Source: Fragilariopsis cylindrus CCMP1102
Lineage: Eukaryota; Bacillariophyta; Bacillariophyceae; Bacillariales; Bacillariaceae
Assembly: GCA_900095095.1 (NCBI GenBank)
Contig: FMBT01000466.1
Location: forward strand, 1 to 64,000
DNA: 64,000 nt
Direction: 5' to 3'
This document shows positions 9,845 through 20,836 of the stretch, piece after piece (the stretch's first letter is position 1; every line of letters begins with the position of its first letter). The notes below the pieces were generated by a model. It had not been told where the DNA came from, did no database searches, and was given only the letters and a program-made list of their open reading frames with translations. The position numbers were made by a program, and so were the translations under genes.

Positions 9845-12400
9845 TAATATAAACACTAAATCATGCCAAAAATTTTACTAGTATTTGTTACTGTAGTATG
9901 TAATAACAACTTTAGCATCAAATATATACACCTAAAAAGTCTTTTTTTTGGAAGAATAAACTATGAAATTTACAAATGACCTATTGGATGGAGAAATGTT
10001 ATATTCCTTAGTCTCCTAAGCCTACTGGTATCTCACAATGTAGGCTCACACACAGCACACATTTTAGAGATTTTAAAATGTATGTGTACTCCTAGCAAAA
10101 TATCTTATTTGAAAGGGTTGCAGAGGACAACACCTTCTGGGTCGGGAGCAATAGCATTCTTATAGTATACTAGAATATTGTGTTTGCCTCCTACAACTTT
10201 TTTGTTCCTGTGGTTGTTGAATAAATTACAATCCGCTGTTGTTGTATGCGCACAAACAACAAGATTTTTGATCAAAATGAACAAAAATACAATATATCTT
10301 ATTTGAAAGTGTTGCAGAGGACAACACTTTCTGGGTCGGGTGCACTAGCATTCTTATAGTATACTAGAATATTGTAGTTGCCTCCTACAACTTTTTTGTT
10401 CCTGTGGTTGTTGAATAAATTACAATTCGCTGTCATGGCAGGCACACAAACAACAAGATTTTTGACCAGAAATGAACAACAATATATCATATTCGAAAGT
10501 ATTGCAAAGGACAACACCTTCTTGGTCAGATACACTAGCATTCTTATAGTATACTAGAATATTGAAGTTGCCTCCTACCCCCTTTTTGTTCCTGTGGTTG
10601 TTGAATAAATTACAATCCGCTATCATGGCAGGCACACAAACAACAAGATTTTTGACCAAAATGAACAACAATATATCTCATTTGAAAGTGTTGCAGAGGA
10701 CAACACTTTCTGGGTCAGGTACGCTAGCATTCTTATAGTATACTATAACATTGTAGTTGCCTTCTACCCCCTTTTTGTTCCTGTGGTTGTTGAATAAATT
10801 ACAATCCGCTATCATGGCAGGCACACAAACAAAATGATTTATGATGATCAAAATGAACAAAAATACAATATATCTTATTTGAAAGGGTTGCAGAGGACAA
10901 CATCAGATGGTTCAGGTGCGCAAACATCCACATAGTATTGTGTTTGTCTCCTACCATCCTGGTGGTTCATCATCACTTAACTAAAGTAATTTTGATTGGT
11001 ATCATTTTTATCTCACAAATTCTCCAGTGAAGTTTGGTTATTGGAATATTTTAAAACAACTTTGAATAATAAGATGAATAACTTCCCCTTAAGTTCTAGA
11101 ACCAGCATGGTGCACCAAATTACCACCCAGTCATCCATCCCATACCCGTAGGGGATGAACCAAGGGCCAAGATCCCTCATACTTACCTAATTCTTGCCTC
11201 CAGAACACAAACATTGCAATTCGGCCAACATGTCATATTTTCATGCCCAAAAGTACCATTCAGAAATAGGCTGCCACAACATCAAAAGAAGGGATTGAAC
11301 CATGGTTTGAACACCCAGATACCTTCCATATATGTATATGGTGAAAATACACCAACAATGCTTGGAACAGTTGCCATATTGGTTGTTTGGTGGGGTAAGG
11401 AACAGTAGAATAGACATAAAATAGCCCGAAATGCATACGTTGCAAAAATATTTGAGATGCTACAGTGCCCATACCAGGTGTGCTGAGTCCCAAATAAAAC
11501 AGCTAGGCATCAACCTAATTCATAAAGGTTTTGGATTAAATTATTGATTTAAGTAAACATACATATCTTTGGGGTGCCACGGGTCAAAACCCACCTCTAT
11601 TAAAGCACACAATTTCTCTAAATACCAAGTGCGAGTGTAATCAAGGGCGTGATGCACCATCAATGCAGACCTAATAACCTTGAAAGATTGTATGGAGCAT
11701 AACATTATACCTATTAGTACAAGGTCCAACTATTGCTTGGGGCTCTAGGGAGGTTAGGAAGCTGTCAGGGTGCGCTAAGCCCCAAAAAGGGTCATTTAGG
11801 CCCCAAAACAGGTTTCCCCCCTCTAGCACCAACATCAGCATGGTCCTGTCCATTGCTTGCCAAGTTTATATTCCTTTTGGTGTATATGGTCAACCTCATA
11901 TGTTTACTTTGGGACAATTCATCTTTTTGAGTGTGTACTAGGTCACATACCCCCCCCCCCTCCCCCCAAATTGGCCATTTTCCCATGTCCTAGGCTGTAC
12001 TACACCCTTTACCACCTTCCAGTGTGAAGAACACATGCCTAGCGCCCCAAAGTCCGGTCCAGCTATCCATTATATACATGTGGTAAAGTAAAGGAACTTT
12101 CCCTGACCAAAAAGAAGCATTTTCCTGGAAGTTCTACCCTGATTTGTGTCCTGAACAAGATATCCCATAAAAAGATGATGCGTGCTGTGTGTGAGCCTCT
12201 ATTGTGAGATACCAGTAGGCTTACAAGACTAAGAAATATAACAATTCTCCATTCAATAGGTCAATTGAAAACCTTATAGTTTAATTTTCCCAAAATATGA
12301 ATCTTTAGGTGTATATATTTGATGCTAAAGTTGTTATTATATACTACAGTACACTAACAAATACTAGTAAATTTTGTGGCATGATTTAGTTTTTATATTG
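9845..12400. mobile_element. Non-coding element with long terminal inverted repeats and internal 190-bp satellite
   Basis: The left end (9845-10062) and right end (12178-12400) are inverted copies of one another over about 220 bp. Both outer ends read 'aatataaa..actaaatcatg' and both inner ends read 'ggctcacacacagca(c)'. Between them lie four tandem units plus part of a fifth (10101-10950) and about 1.2 kb of unique sequence without coding frames. A second, shorter copy in reverse relative order starts at 44367 and shares the inverted repeat, an internal unique block and the same satellite. I did not find a convincing target-site duplication at either flank. The structure fits a non-autonomous DNA transposon with long inverted repeats. 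No transposase is present, so the superfamily is unassigned. The arms have diverged by several small changes, so the insertion is not very recent. Confidence 0.75.
10101..10950. repeat. Tandem satellite, about 190-bp unit, 4+ copies
   Basis: Copies begin at about 10101, 10295, 10485, 10674 and 10871 (partial), giving unit lengths of 194, 190, 189 and 197. Shared landmarks are 'gttgcagaggacaac', 'attcttatagtatactaga' and 'ttcctgtggttgttgaataa'. Unit lengths are not multiples of three and the overlapping minus-strand open frames shift from copy to copy, so they are unlikely to be coding. The same satellite occurs inverted at 44890-45478. Confidence 0.9.
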
Positions 12401-13404
12401 AGAATTCGCGGTAGAACAAAAACAATGACTGCTAAATAATACTAGCGTGAAAAGTGACGTGTTGGCATACGATGCGTGATTCGATTGATTGAACAATTCA
12501 GATTCGATTCCCAAATATCAAATATTGCAAACGTGGCTGTTGTTCGGTAAAATATATTTTCCCTTTTATTTTTGGGACGAAAACAATCTACAGTAGCAAT
12601 GCTCACTCACTGTCTCCTTCCTCTCCTTCGTACTATTAACCGACCCTTCTTGCCTCTTGCCATTGGCAACTACAGTATACCGGAGCATAACGTCGACACC
12701 TTGGTAACTACTAGAAAAACTAAAATTTACAATCTACAAATTACAAATAACAACAGCAACGAGAGAACAATACAGTTAGAGCAGCTAGCCAACCCCTGAA
12801 TAAACAAACAAACAAACAAACAAACAAACAAACAAACAAACAAATACTATAAAAAGACAAAGATGTCATTCAATAATTTTTGTAATAAGTAACGTATGAG
12901 CGAGATGATTTAGCCACTGTACTGGATAGTATGTAGTAGCTACTCTGCAGTAGCTAGCCTTTAGTTTGCACATTCATCTCTCAACATCAGTGAAATAATA
13001 TGATAATGTATTGATACCAGTAGGAATAAACTTCTCTACTCTACTCTATTCTATTCTACTCTACTCTACTCTACTAGCATGCAAAAGGACCATTTTATTT
13101 CGTTTCTGTTCTTCTTTTGTTTTGTTTTGTTTCATTCATTTAGTCATTCTTTCCTTCTGTTGAGAACTCAAGTAATACTAAAGTAGGTAAAACGTGTAGA
13201 CTTTGCTTTTTTTCAACATGTCAACTAGAAGATACAAAAACAGTTAGCTACAAGTAGAAATATTCCCATGGATTTAAGTACATCAACGGAAGAAAATGGG
13301 TTCTATTTTGAAGCAATACGTATAGTATAGTATTTATAAATTTATATATGATACATTGTTCTCCCTCGCCCTTTATATTGTCTTATAAGGTATTATGGTG
13401 GCAG
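12401..13404. other. Intergenic with (aaac)n and 'ctact' repeats
   Basis: A clean tetranucleotide run (aaac)n spans about 12800-12843, and a 'ctact/tctat' run lies near 13033-13076. The open frame at 12572-12799 has no recognisable feature and is taken as chance. The 3' side is the downstream region of the minus-strand gene that ends at 13405. Confidence 0.55.
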
Positions 13405-16305
13405 TTATGGATTATTACCAGACCAAAACCAATTATCTGGCAGACATGACGGTGATTTTCTATCATTATCATTATCCATATTCATATTCATACAAGTTGC
13501 AGTTCGTCTTCGTTTTGTACTACCATCAAGTGATTCAAATAAAAATGTTTCACTATTATTTGTACTTCTCATTCGTGTATTTTTATTGTTTGAGTTTGAG
13601 TTTGAATTTGATTTTTCATTATTAGCTGTGGTGGTAGTTATTGTTGCAGTTGTTGTTGTTGTTGTTGTTGTTGTTTGACGATTAACCTTCTGTGATTTGG
13701 ATGTAGAATATTTAAATGAATGTACACTATATACAAATTTTGTGTATATTTGTCTATCATCTTTTAATTGTGTCCACCATCCGCTACTACCCCCACCAGT
13801 ACCAGTATGATTTGTGGTCCATACTAGTACACGTCCATTCCTTTGTTTAATTATCTTTATCAAATTTAATGCAATTATTCTTGTTGAACTTGATGATGGT
13901 TGTGCATTTGCATTTGCATTTGTATTTGTATTTGTATTTGCATTCACATCCGAAGACAAGGACAACGACGAAAAAGGTGATGACTGATAACGATCTCGAT
14001 CATTACATAATATTATCATTGATGTTTCTTCTTGTTGCAGTTGCTGCTCTTGTTGCGATTGCGTTTGCAGTTGCAGTTGCTCTTATTGGGATTGGATCAT
14101 ACTACGAAAATGTGAATTACCTGGATGATTTGCCATAGTACAACCTCTTTTAAAAATAACATCATTAATTCGTGGACATTCTACAATTGAAAGACTACTA
14201 CCATCACCATCACCAAGATGAATAGAAAGAGTATCAATTTCTGCTTCTGCTTCTGCTTCAATTAGATGTCTAATACGTACCCATTGTTTTAGATAGTGTG
14301 TTTTAATTGTACCACTCAACGTAATTGGTATATCAGAACTTGGTATACCATATCCATTTAATTCATACTGTAATTCAACTGGGTTGCCTGACAAATTTTA
14401 TGATCAACACAATGAGAGTGAGAGGTAAGTGAACGTTGTGTGTGTGTGTGTGTGTGTGTGCGTGTGTGTGCGTGTGTGTGAGAGAGAGAGAAAGAGAGAG
14501 AAAGATTGAGAACTGTAGTCGGACGGTAACCATACGGTACACGAGTGTACAATTGTAAGTGCTTTACCTGAATGGATACGTAATTTCGATCTATTCCTTT
14601 TATGGATAGCCAATGCAATAATTGATCCTAATAATTTATATGCTGATGAGTTAGGTGTACAAATATGATATCCAATAAATCGAATAGATACAGTTTTATG
14701 AAAACTCTTATTTGATGTTCCTAGTAATATATGTTTAACTAAATCACGTTGTTTAGTATTTTTGGACAATGAAGATGTTACTGAGTTATTAGTACAGTCT
14801 GAATTATTTGCGCCAACCCATATTATAGCAACAAGACCTTTTCTTTGTACTTCAATATCATTCTTTCCAGCAACATAAATAGTGTATAACAATACTTTGT
14901 CCTGTGTAGTAGGGGATGGGGGGGGGGGGGGGAGGATTGCGGACGAGGGGTGAAATGATGCAATAATGCTGGTAAGAAGAAGGAACTTGGACTGCGTATG
15001 CGACTATAATATGAACACACAATACAATAAATCGGTAATAGGAATCAATTTCTTTAGAAATAATTCAAAACTTACTCGAAATCGTATTATTGTTTGCGCT
15101 AACTCATTCATTTTTTGTTCTTGTGTTTGTTGTGTTTGTCGACTAGTAACACCATTTTGATTTTGTTGACCATTTTGATTTTGTTCTTCTTCTTTTGTTA
15201 GCAGAGGAATTTCACCTAAAAATATTGATATTATACGTCGGCCACTACGATCAAGATATGGTAATAATTGTATTATTCTACAGTTATTACAGTGCATCGA
15301 TTTTTAAAGTGATCAACGCGGACGGGGAGGAAGGAGCGACGAGAATGATCGAGTGGAAGAGAGGAGAGAGAAACAAAGCAAAAGAACGAAACGATGAGAT
15401 GAGACCAAATTTTGGTTGGTATAAAATGCAAATAATCTTATCGACTATACGAGAACAAACAACGTCGAAGCGTAGACACCCCACACCCCACTCCACTCTA
15501 ACCCATAGTTATAAAAAGCAATATCAATATGTATGCCAATAATACGGTAATCTCCACTCCACTCCACTCTAACTTACCCACTCGATTTCATTCGACGCAA
15601 TTCATTTTTAGTAAAGTCAGTTATTTTAATTTCTCTTTCTAATGCATATTCACCAAATGAATCTAATACAGCATCTAACCAATTTACCATACGTATTGCT
15701 GCCTTCGGGATATTGAATAATTCACATCGTAAAAAACGTAAACGAAATTCCTTGGAGTTTATATAACAACACTCTTTATTATGACCACCCTTTATTTCTG
15801 CTGTATTATTACTATTACCCTCTTGCGCTTCTTGATTATTATTATTAAAGGTTGAGTTGTTGTTGACAAGACTATTAAGCTGTTGACTTCTAATGTAGGC
15901 ACGTTTTATATTGTCTGGTAAAGAATTCAATTCTTGATGGAGCTGTCTTAATGCCTCATTCACAAATTCTGGATGGCATGTCGTTTCATCGATTGCTAAA
16001 CATTTTACACCATGTATCTCTTCTTGATTATCGGTACGTTGTTGAAAACTTAAATTTAATAATTCAGTTGATAATAATTCTTCAATGGATGCAGATGAGC
16101 CTGAATAATAATGATTTCTAGTTACTTTTTCATGTGGATCACGATAACTAAAATTCATGTATTCTTCGTCGTCTTCTCTAATGTTGTTGTTGTTGTTATT
16201 GTTATTGTCGCTGCCACTGCCACTGCCACTACGGCCATTACTGCCGCGATCCTTACTGGTAATCTCACCCTCTTGCTGAGTGCAGTTGTTACTGGTCGAT
16301 GCCAT
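13405..16305 (-). CDS. CRAL-TRIO-like / DUF6824 domain protein, 4 exons, one in-frame stop
   Basis: Exons 16305-15578, 15277-15076, 14901-14568 and 14387-13405. Donors are GTAAGT, GTAAGT and GTAAAG, acceptors are AG, and the phases (2, 0, 1) all agree, giving 748 codons plus stop. After an Asn/Ser-rich start, the end of exon 1 reads FRLRFLRCELFNIPKAAIRM and FGEYALEREIKITDF. Exon 2 continues QLLPYLDRSGRRII. This is the lipid-binding CRAL-TRIO-like block common in diatom proteins. The C-terminal part carries NDVIFKRG...ANHPGNSHFRSMI and, further on, NGRVLVW and WWTQLKDDRQIYTKF, matching the DUF6824 pattern. A single TAA (14083-14085, codon 523) interrupts a Gln-rich stretch between these halves; the frame stays open afterwards for 225 codons. 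It is one C-to-T change from CAA, so it may be a nonsense allele, a consensus error or the true end. The (tg)n and C15 tracts lie in introns. Confidence 0.75.
14083..14085 (-). other. In-frame TAA within a Gln-rich linker of the DUF6824 gene
   Basis: The minus-strand codons around it read CAA TCC CAA TAA GAG CAA CTG CAA. HPGN..FR, the most conserved part of DUF6824, lies upstream in the same frame and the rest of the domain lies downstream. No intron of plausible size with GT..AG removes the codon without deleting conserved residues. Confidence 0.8.
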
Positions 16306-16861
16306 TATGCATTTTTTAATATATTACTTTCTAAACTATTATTCACAATTCATTGACTTCAAAACTACAATAAATGATGTTATGGCGCTACAATATTATA
16401 GTATCCGTACATAAAATCCTTCTCCTTTAATTCAGTAAGCGGATGAAAATTCTCTCGGTATCCGATTCTTGCAAAAATGTGCTGTTATGCTATCAATGGG
16501 TTTCCTTCTTGTTCAATATTATTGAATGGCGGATAAAAATTCGCTCGGTTTCTTGTACGTATGCAATACGGCATCCTCACTCGATCTGTAAAAATACTTG
16601 TATTGTAGTGCAGCAATTGTACAACCGTACATTAATTAATTGTGTATTGGAACGCAAAGCAATGATATTTAAAAAAAAACTTGTTATGCATTTTTAATTA
16701 TCTATCTACAGTTATACGTCGTAAGTGGAAAAAACAGCAATTTTGTAAATACGTAATGATGTATTCGCGTGAACATTGAAGTAAAGTCGCGGGGATAGTA
16801 CGCTGTACTAGACCAACAAAAAATACTGATACTTATTCGACAACAGCATAATCATAATATT
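16306..16861. other. Intergenic, nothing firm seen
   Basis: Upstream region of the CRAL-TRIO-like/DUF6824 gene (5' end at 16305). It contains a short duplicated phrase ('gcggat(g/a)aaaattc(t/g)ctcggt' at about 16439-16462 and 16530-16552). No promoter element is recognisable. Confidence 0.45.
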
Positions 16862-17068
16862 TTAATTCTCCCTTGACTCGTTTTTATTTGAACGCATCCA
16901 GTTTAACACAATTTCAACGTCACTTGCACGGTCTTCAGGACATTGGGTTTTCCTTGGAGGCAGCAGCATTTGATCGACTGCCGCAAATTCACTAACTGAT
17001 GGGGGAGTGCCAATATTACTACTGTAGGACGTAACGGTCTTGTCTGATCCACTCGGTGATATCATCAC
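16862..17068 (-). CDS. Short open frame, hypothetical
   Basis: 68 codons (MMISPSGSDKTVTSYSSNIG ... DVEIVLNWMRSNKNESREN). The amino-acid mix is unlike the surrounding simple-sequence translations, and a potential 3' splice site (ttcttag) sits just upstream, so it could be a terminal exon of something unrecognised. It lies 240 bases beyond the stop of the GT61-like gene and is not needed for that protein. No domain is recognised. Confidence 0.25.
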   Translation of the reverse strand: MMISPSGSDKTVTSYSSNIGTPPSVSEFAAVDQMLLPPRKTQCPEDRASDVEIVLNWMRSNKNESREN

Positions 17069-17307
17069 CCTAAGAATTATCCTTAAAATGCATCGTGGTC
17101 ATCATCATCATCGTGTTCGTCATCATCATCGTGTAGTATTCACTGATATCACAAAGCATTAAGGTGCTTCATTCATCTGAAAAAAAGATGACTGAGTTTT
17201 TACTTGTAGTACTAGTAAACCTATTATAATTATACAGTAATACATACTTGTTTTCCAGTTTAACTTAGTATTGGCTTAACTTAACTTTACTTTTTAATAC
17301 TTAGTTA

Positions 17308-20300
17308 TTATAATGTGCCATAATGTAGTTTTCGTAGTTTATATACTCTAGATAATTCCTCCAATATAAGATTTTCATTTGGTTGCTCATCAATAGTATT
17401 AAGACGTGAATCAGCTGGTATCCAATTAACATGCAAGTAACCTAGATTATTGAAAAAATCCCAGTCCAATCTTGCTGTATTTTTATTTTTCGATAAAGCA
17501 TTATTGAGTCCAAAGAAGAAAAGTAACAGAAACAAAAAGAAATGGATTTAGAGTCTTTTACTCGTACGTGCGCACACACACACACGCAAACACACAAACA
17601 AACAATAAGTGACATATGAACACATATACACACAAACACAGAACGAAACGTAACGTAACGTACCCGGTAAACCTGTATGGCGATTGCCTGTTTATTTATT
17701 TTTCAATAGTATTATCGAGTTCAAAGAAGGAGAGAAACAAAACAAAACAAAGCGAAAGAAATGGAGTGAGAGTCTTTTACTCGTACGCGTCACACAAGAC
17801 AGAGAAGGAAAAAAAAAACACAAACACGCACACACAGACACACACACGGAACGAGCAAATAAATGTACGGTACGTACTTTCTGCACCACCTTTTTCACGA
17901 TAATATATAATGACAGAACTACCCTTTGGTAAGAACGATGCAGTAATCGCTCCCCCACCACAGTATGTTATAAACACTTTGGGATGGATTTTCGTAACAT
18001 TATGTTATGAGTGAGTCGATACAATAATGCAATCAGAATTTAAAAAAAACAGAAAAGGCGACGAGTAAGTGAATGCAAGTATGAGATGAGAAAAAGGCAA
18101 GACACAAAAATTTCAATAAGATAAAATACAGAGCGATTCATTTCGATTCATTTGACATCATAGTATTACATCTCTAACGTCACGTACCCGCAGTCTTGGA
18201 TGCTAATATAATTTGTTCTTCTAATGATAATTGAGATAATTTATGTGTTTCCACGACAATATTCATTTCACCTTCAGATGGTAAACCATAAAATTTTCTT
18301 GTGTCGTCCAAATTAATTGTGTTTCTCAGATGTTCTGCTTCACGCTTAAATCCTATACCGCGTGTTTCCGATGAGTACGCTGAAAATATAACCAACAGTG
18401 GTTCATTTGGTTGTAAATCTGTTATTTTATTTGGTATTATTTGTTGTACTTCTTGATTATTCTTATTCTTGTTGGTATTATGAAATAAATTATGTATCAT
18501 ATAATTACGAAAATTATATAATTGTGGTGATCGACCGGAATTTTGACTTACTTTATAATCTTTCCGTTCCCATCCATGTCCAACTTTACCATCCCCATGA
18601 TCACTAATACCCCCAAATCCAGCTAGACCATTTTTAGAACATATTAATACCTTTTGACGTTTATGTTTTGGTCGATGTTGTTTTTCTTGATCTTGTTTAT
18701 TAAATAGTTGTAATTCAATTGCTTTATTCGTGGTGATTGGTACCTTAGTTTGATTCGGTATGTTTGACATTGACGCTGCCTCATCAAAGTACTTCTGCTT
18801 CGATCGTTTCGTACCCATTAATATAGCGAATTTTTGTAATATTTTATGACATGCTTTGGCACGTGTATCTAACCAATCACATCCCGCCCATAATCCACGT
18901 TCACCTGGTAGTATATAACGTATTGGTAGTAAGTCTACCATTTCATTACCAGTACTACTATTATCATCATCATCATCAATATCAATATCTGAATGTAAAA
19001 AGCCGTACATTTCAAGCAATGTATACATTGGTAAAAAATCGTCTGGTTACGTTGATAGAGTGAAGTAAAGTAAAGTATGTATGTATGCATGTATGGGAGT
19101 AGAATGCACACAATGCATGCACAATGAATACATGCATGCATGCACAATGAATTGAATTGGATTGAAACCGTACGGGATAGTAGAGTAGTAGCAAACACAA
19201 AGAATTTGTTATCAAATCAAATCAAATCAAAAGAAATGAAATTACGTTTACGAAACAAGAATGGAATACAATGCAATGAATCGAAGGAAGAAGAAAAATG
19301 CGGCAAGTGAGTGAGTGAGTGAGTGAGATCTGTGGAGCAAGTAGTAAAAGGACACGTACGAATGTACGTACGTACGTACGCTGCAAAGAAGAAGGAGAAG
19401 AAGATGGCAGACAAAGATCAATAAAAATGAAGGACGACAAAACAAACCAAACCAAAACAAGTAGTAGTAGTAGTAGGTTAGTATAGTTACGTACCCCAAA
19501 CAAGATGACCAGGATTGGAGGCGGATAAGGAATGAAAGGGTATCATAATCACCGAGGAGGGTAATGTATAGACGTCATATTTATTTTTTGGTTTTTGTTG
19601 TAATTCAATTTTTTCAATTATGTCCTCTTGTAATGATTTATAACGTATCGTTGGAAACCATTTTAATCGTTGACCATCAATTTCACCCCATTTGCCATTC
19701 ATACTACCAATAGCCACCCCGTAGGACGTATCACCATATTTACTTTTGATATTTTTACCATTGGTTGTCCAATACTGATCGACGATCGCTTGTCCGGCAC
19801 CATCTACAATGATCGTAGTATTTCGATATATCGTCGATGTGTCATCAAAATACGATGGTTGTTTGTACAAATAATGTTGTTGTTGTGTACTATTATGTTT
19901 TTTTCTATCTTGTCTTTGTGTTTCAATTAATTTTTGGAGTAATGGTGAGGAGTGTTGTGTGGAGGCTGTTGTTGTTTCTGTTTCTGTAGTATTCTGAACT
20001 GGTGGTGTACTACTTGCAGTTGTACTCGTTGTACTGGTACTAGTGGTATTATGGATGGATGGATTTAAATAAATGACATATTCTTCAGTAGAGGTATCAT
20101 AACAAAATAATTGAAATTGACATGAGCGATGCATCCATGGTTGTTCGACATTAACTTTGGAACGTTTATGTTGGATAGGTGATTCCCATGTTTCACCTAC
20201 ACAATGAAATTGTGAATATAAATCTGATTCATTATTTTCAAATTCATATTCATTATTTTCAAATTCGTTCTTTTTATTATTCTTTTTTTTATTTTCCTCG

Positions 20301-20836
20301 TTCTTTTTGTTTTTGGTTCGTATTGGAAATTTATAGATTGGATAACCATTAAATATCCCATCAGGTTCCGGTAATGTTTTCTTTTGTTTTTGCTGCTCTT
20401 CTTGTTGATTAGTGCTACTTCCACTTTTACTACTACCACTACTGCTACTCTTTCTATTATGATTATTCATATTCTTATTTCCATTACCGCCAATACCGCC
20501 AATACCACCAATCCCTTGAAGAATTAATTCCTGTTCAAATTGTTTACTAACAGACTGAGTAGTAGTAGTTGTGTGACTGTGAGTATTATCAACACTATTA
20601 CCCTTGTAGGCTGCATCATGATACTTTTTAATTAGTATACATTGTGCCAGTCCAAATAGGCACCATGAAATTATTTTTAGTAATGATGAAAACGATGATA
20701 ATGATGATTTGTTATTGTTACTACTACTTCTTTTATTATCGTGACTACTACGTATTCGTCGTCCCATTTTATTTTGACGGCCTATAATTTCGTCGTCGTC
20801 GTCGATTTCTGTTGTTTGAAGTTCTGTTCCGGTCAA
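17308..20836 (-). CDS. GT61-like (DUF563-type) glycosyltransferase, type II membrane protein, 4 exons
   Basis: Exons 20836-19495, 19042-18188, 17976-17878 and 17474-17308. Donors GTACGT, GTACGT, GTACGT and AG acceptors agree in phase 1 at all three junctions; total 820 aa. The N-terminus has a cytosolic basic patch and one hydrophobic anchor (about residues 52-70), then a Ser/Asn-rich stem as in Golgi enzymes. The lumenal part includes FHCVGETWESP, PWMHRSCQFQLFCYDT, NPGHLVWG|DDFLPMYTLLEMYGF across intron 1, LLVIFSAYSSETRGIGFKRE, and VFITYCGGGAITASFLPKGS followed by RLDWDFFNNLGYLHVNW. The 'fear-of-missing GGG..FLP.G' block and the histidine-containing NPGHLVW fit the DUF563/GT61 layout. It would add a sugar to secretory glycans; donor and acceptor cannot be told from sequence. 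The last intron contains an internal duplication (about 17496-17590 against 17700-17795). Confidence 0.72.

Noticed and set aside
10299-10860. Three overlapping minus-strand open frames of 60-83 codons with similar peptides
   Set aside because: They lie inside the satellite. Unit lengths are not multiples of three, so the frame shifts from unit to unit; no start or stop is conserved.
10101-10950. Possible CRISPR-like array
   Set aside because: Units of 190 bp are contiguous without unique spacers, in a eukaryotic genome; this is a satellite.
9845-12400. Possible LTR retrotransposon
   Set aside because: The terminal repeats are inverted, not direct, and no reverse transcriptase, integrase or capsid-like frame exists.
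14404-14618. Two long minus-strand frames with His/Thr runs
   Set aside because: The runs are a (tg)n microsatellite inside intron 3 of the DUF6824 gene, with proper GT and AG on either side.
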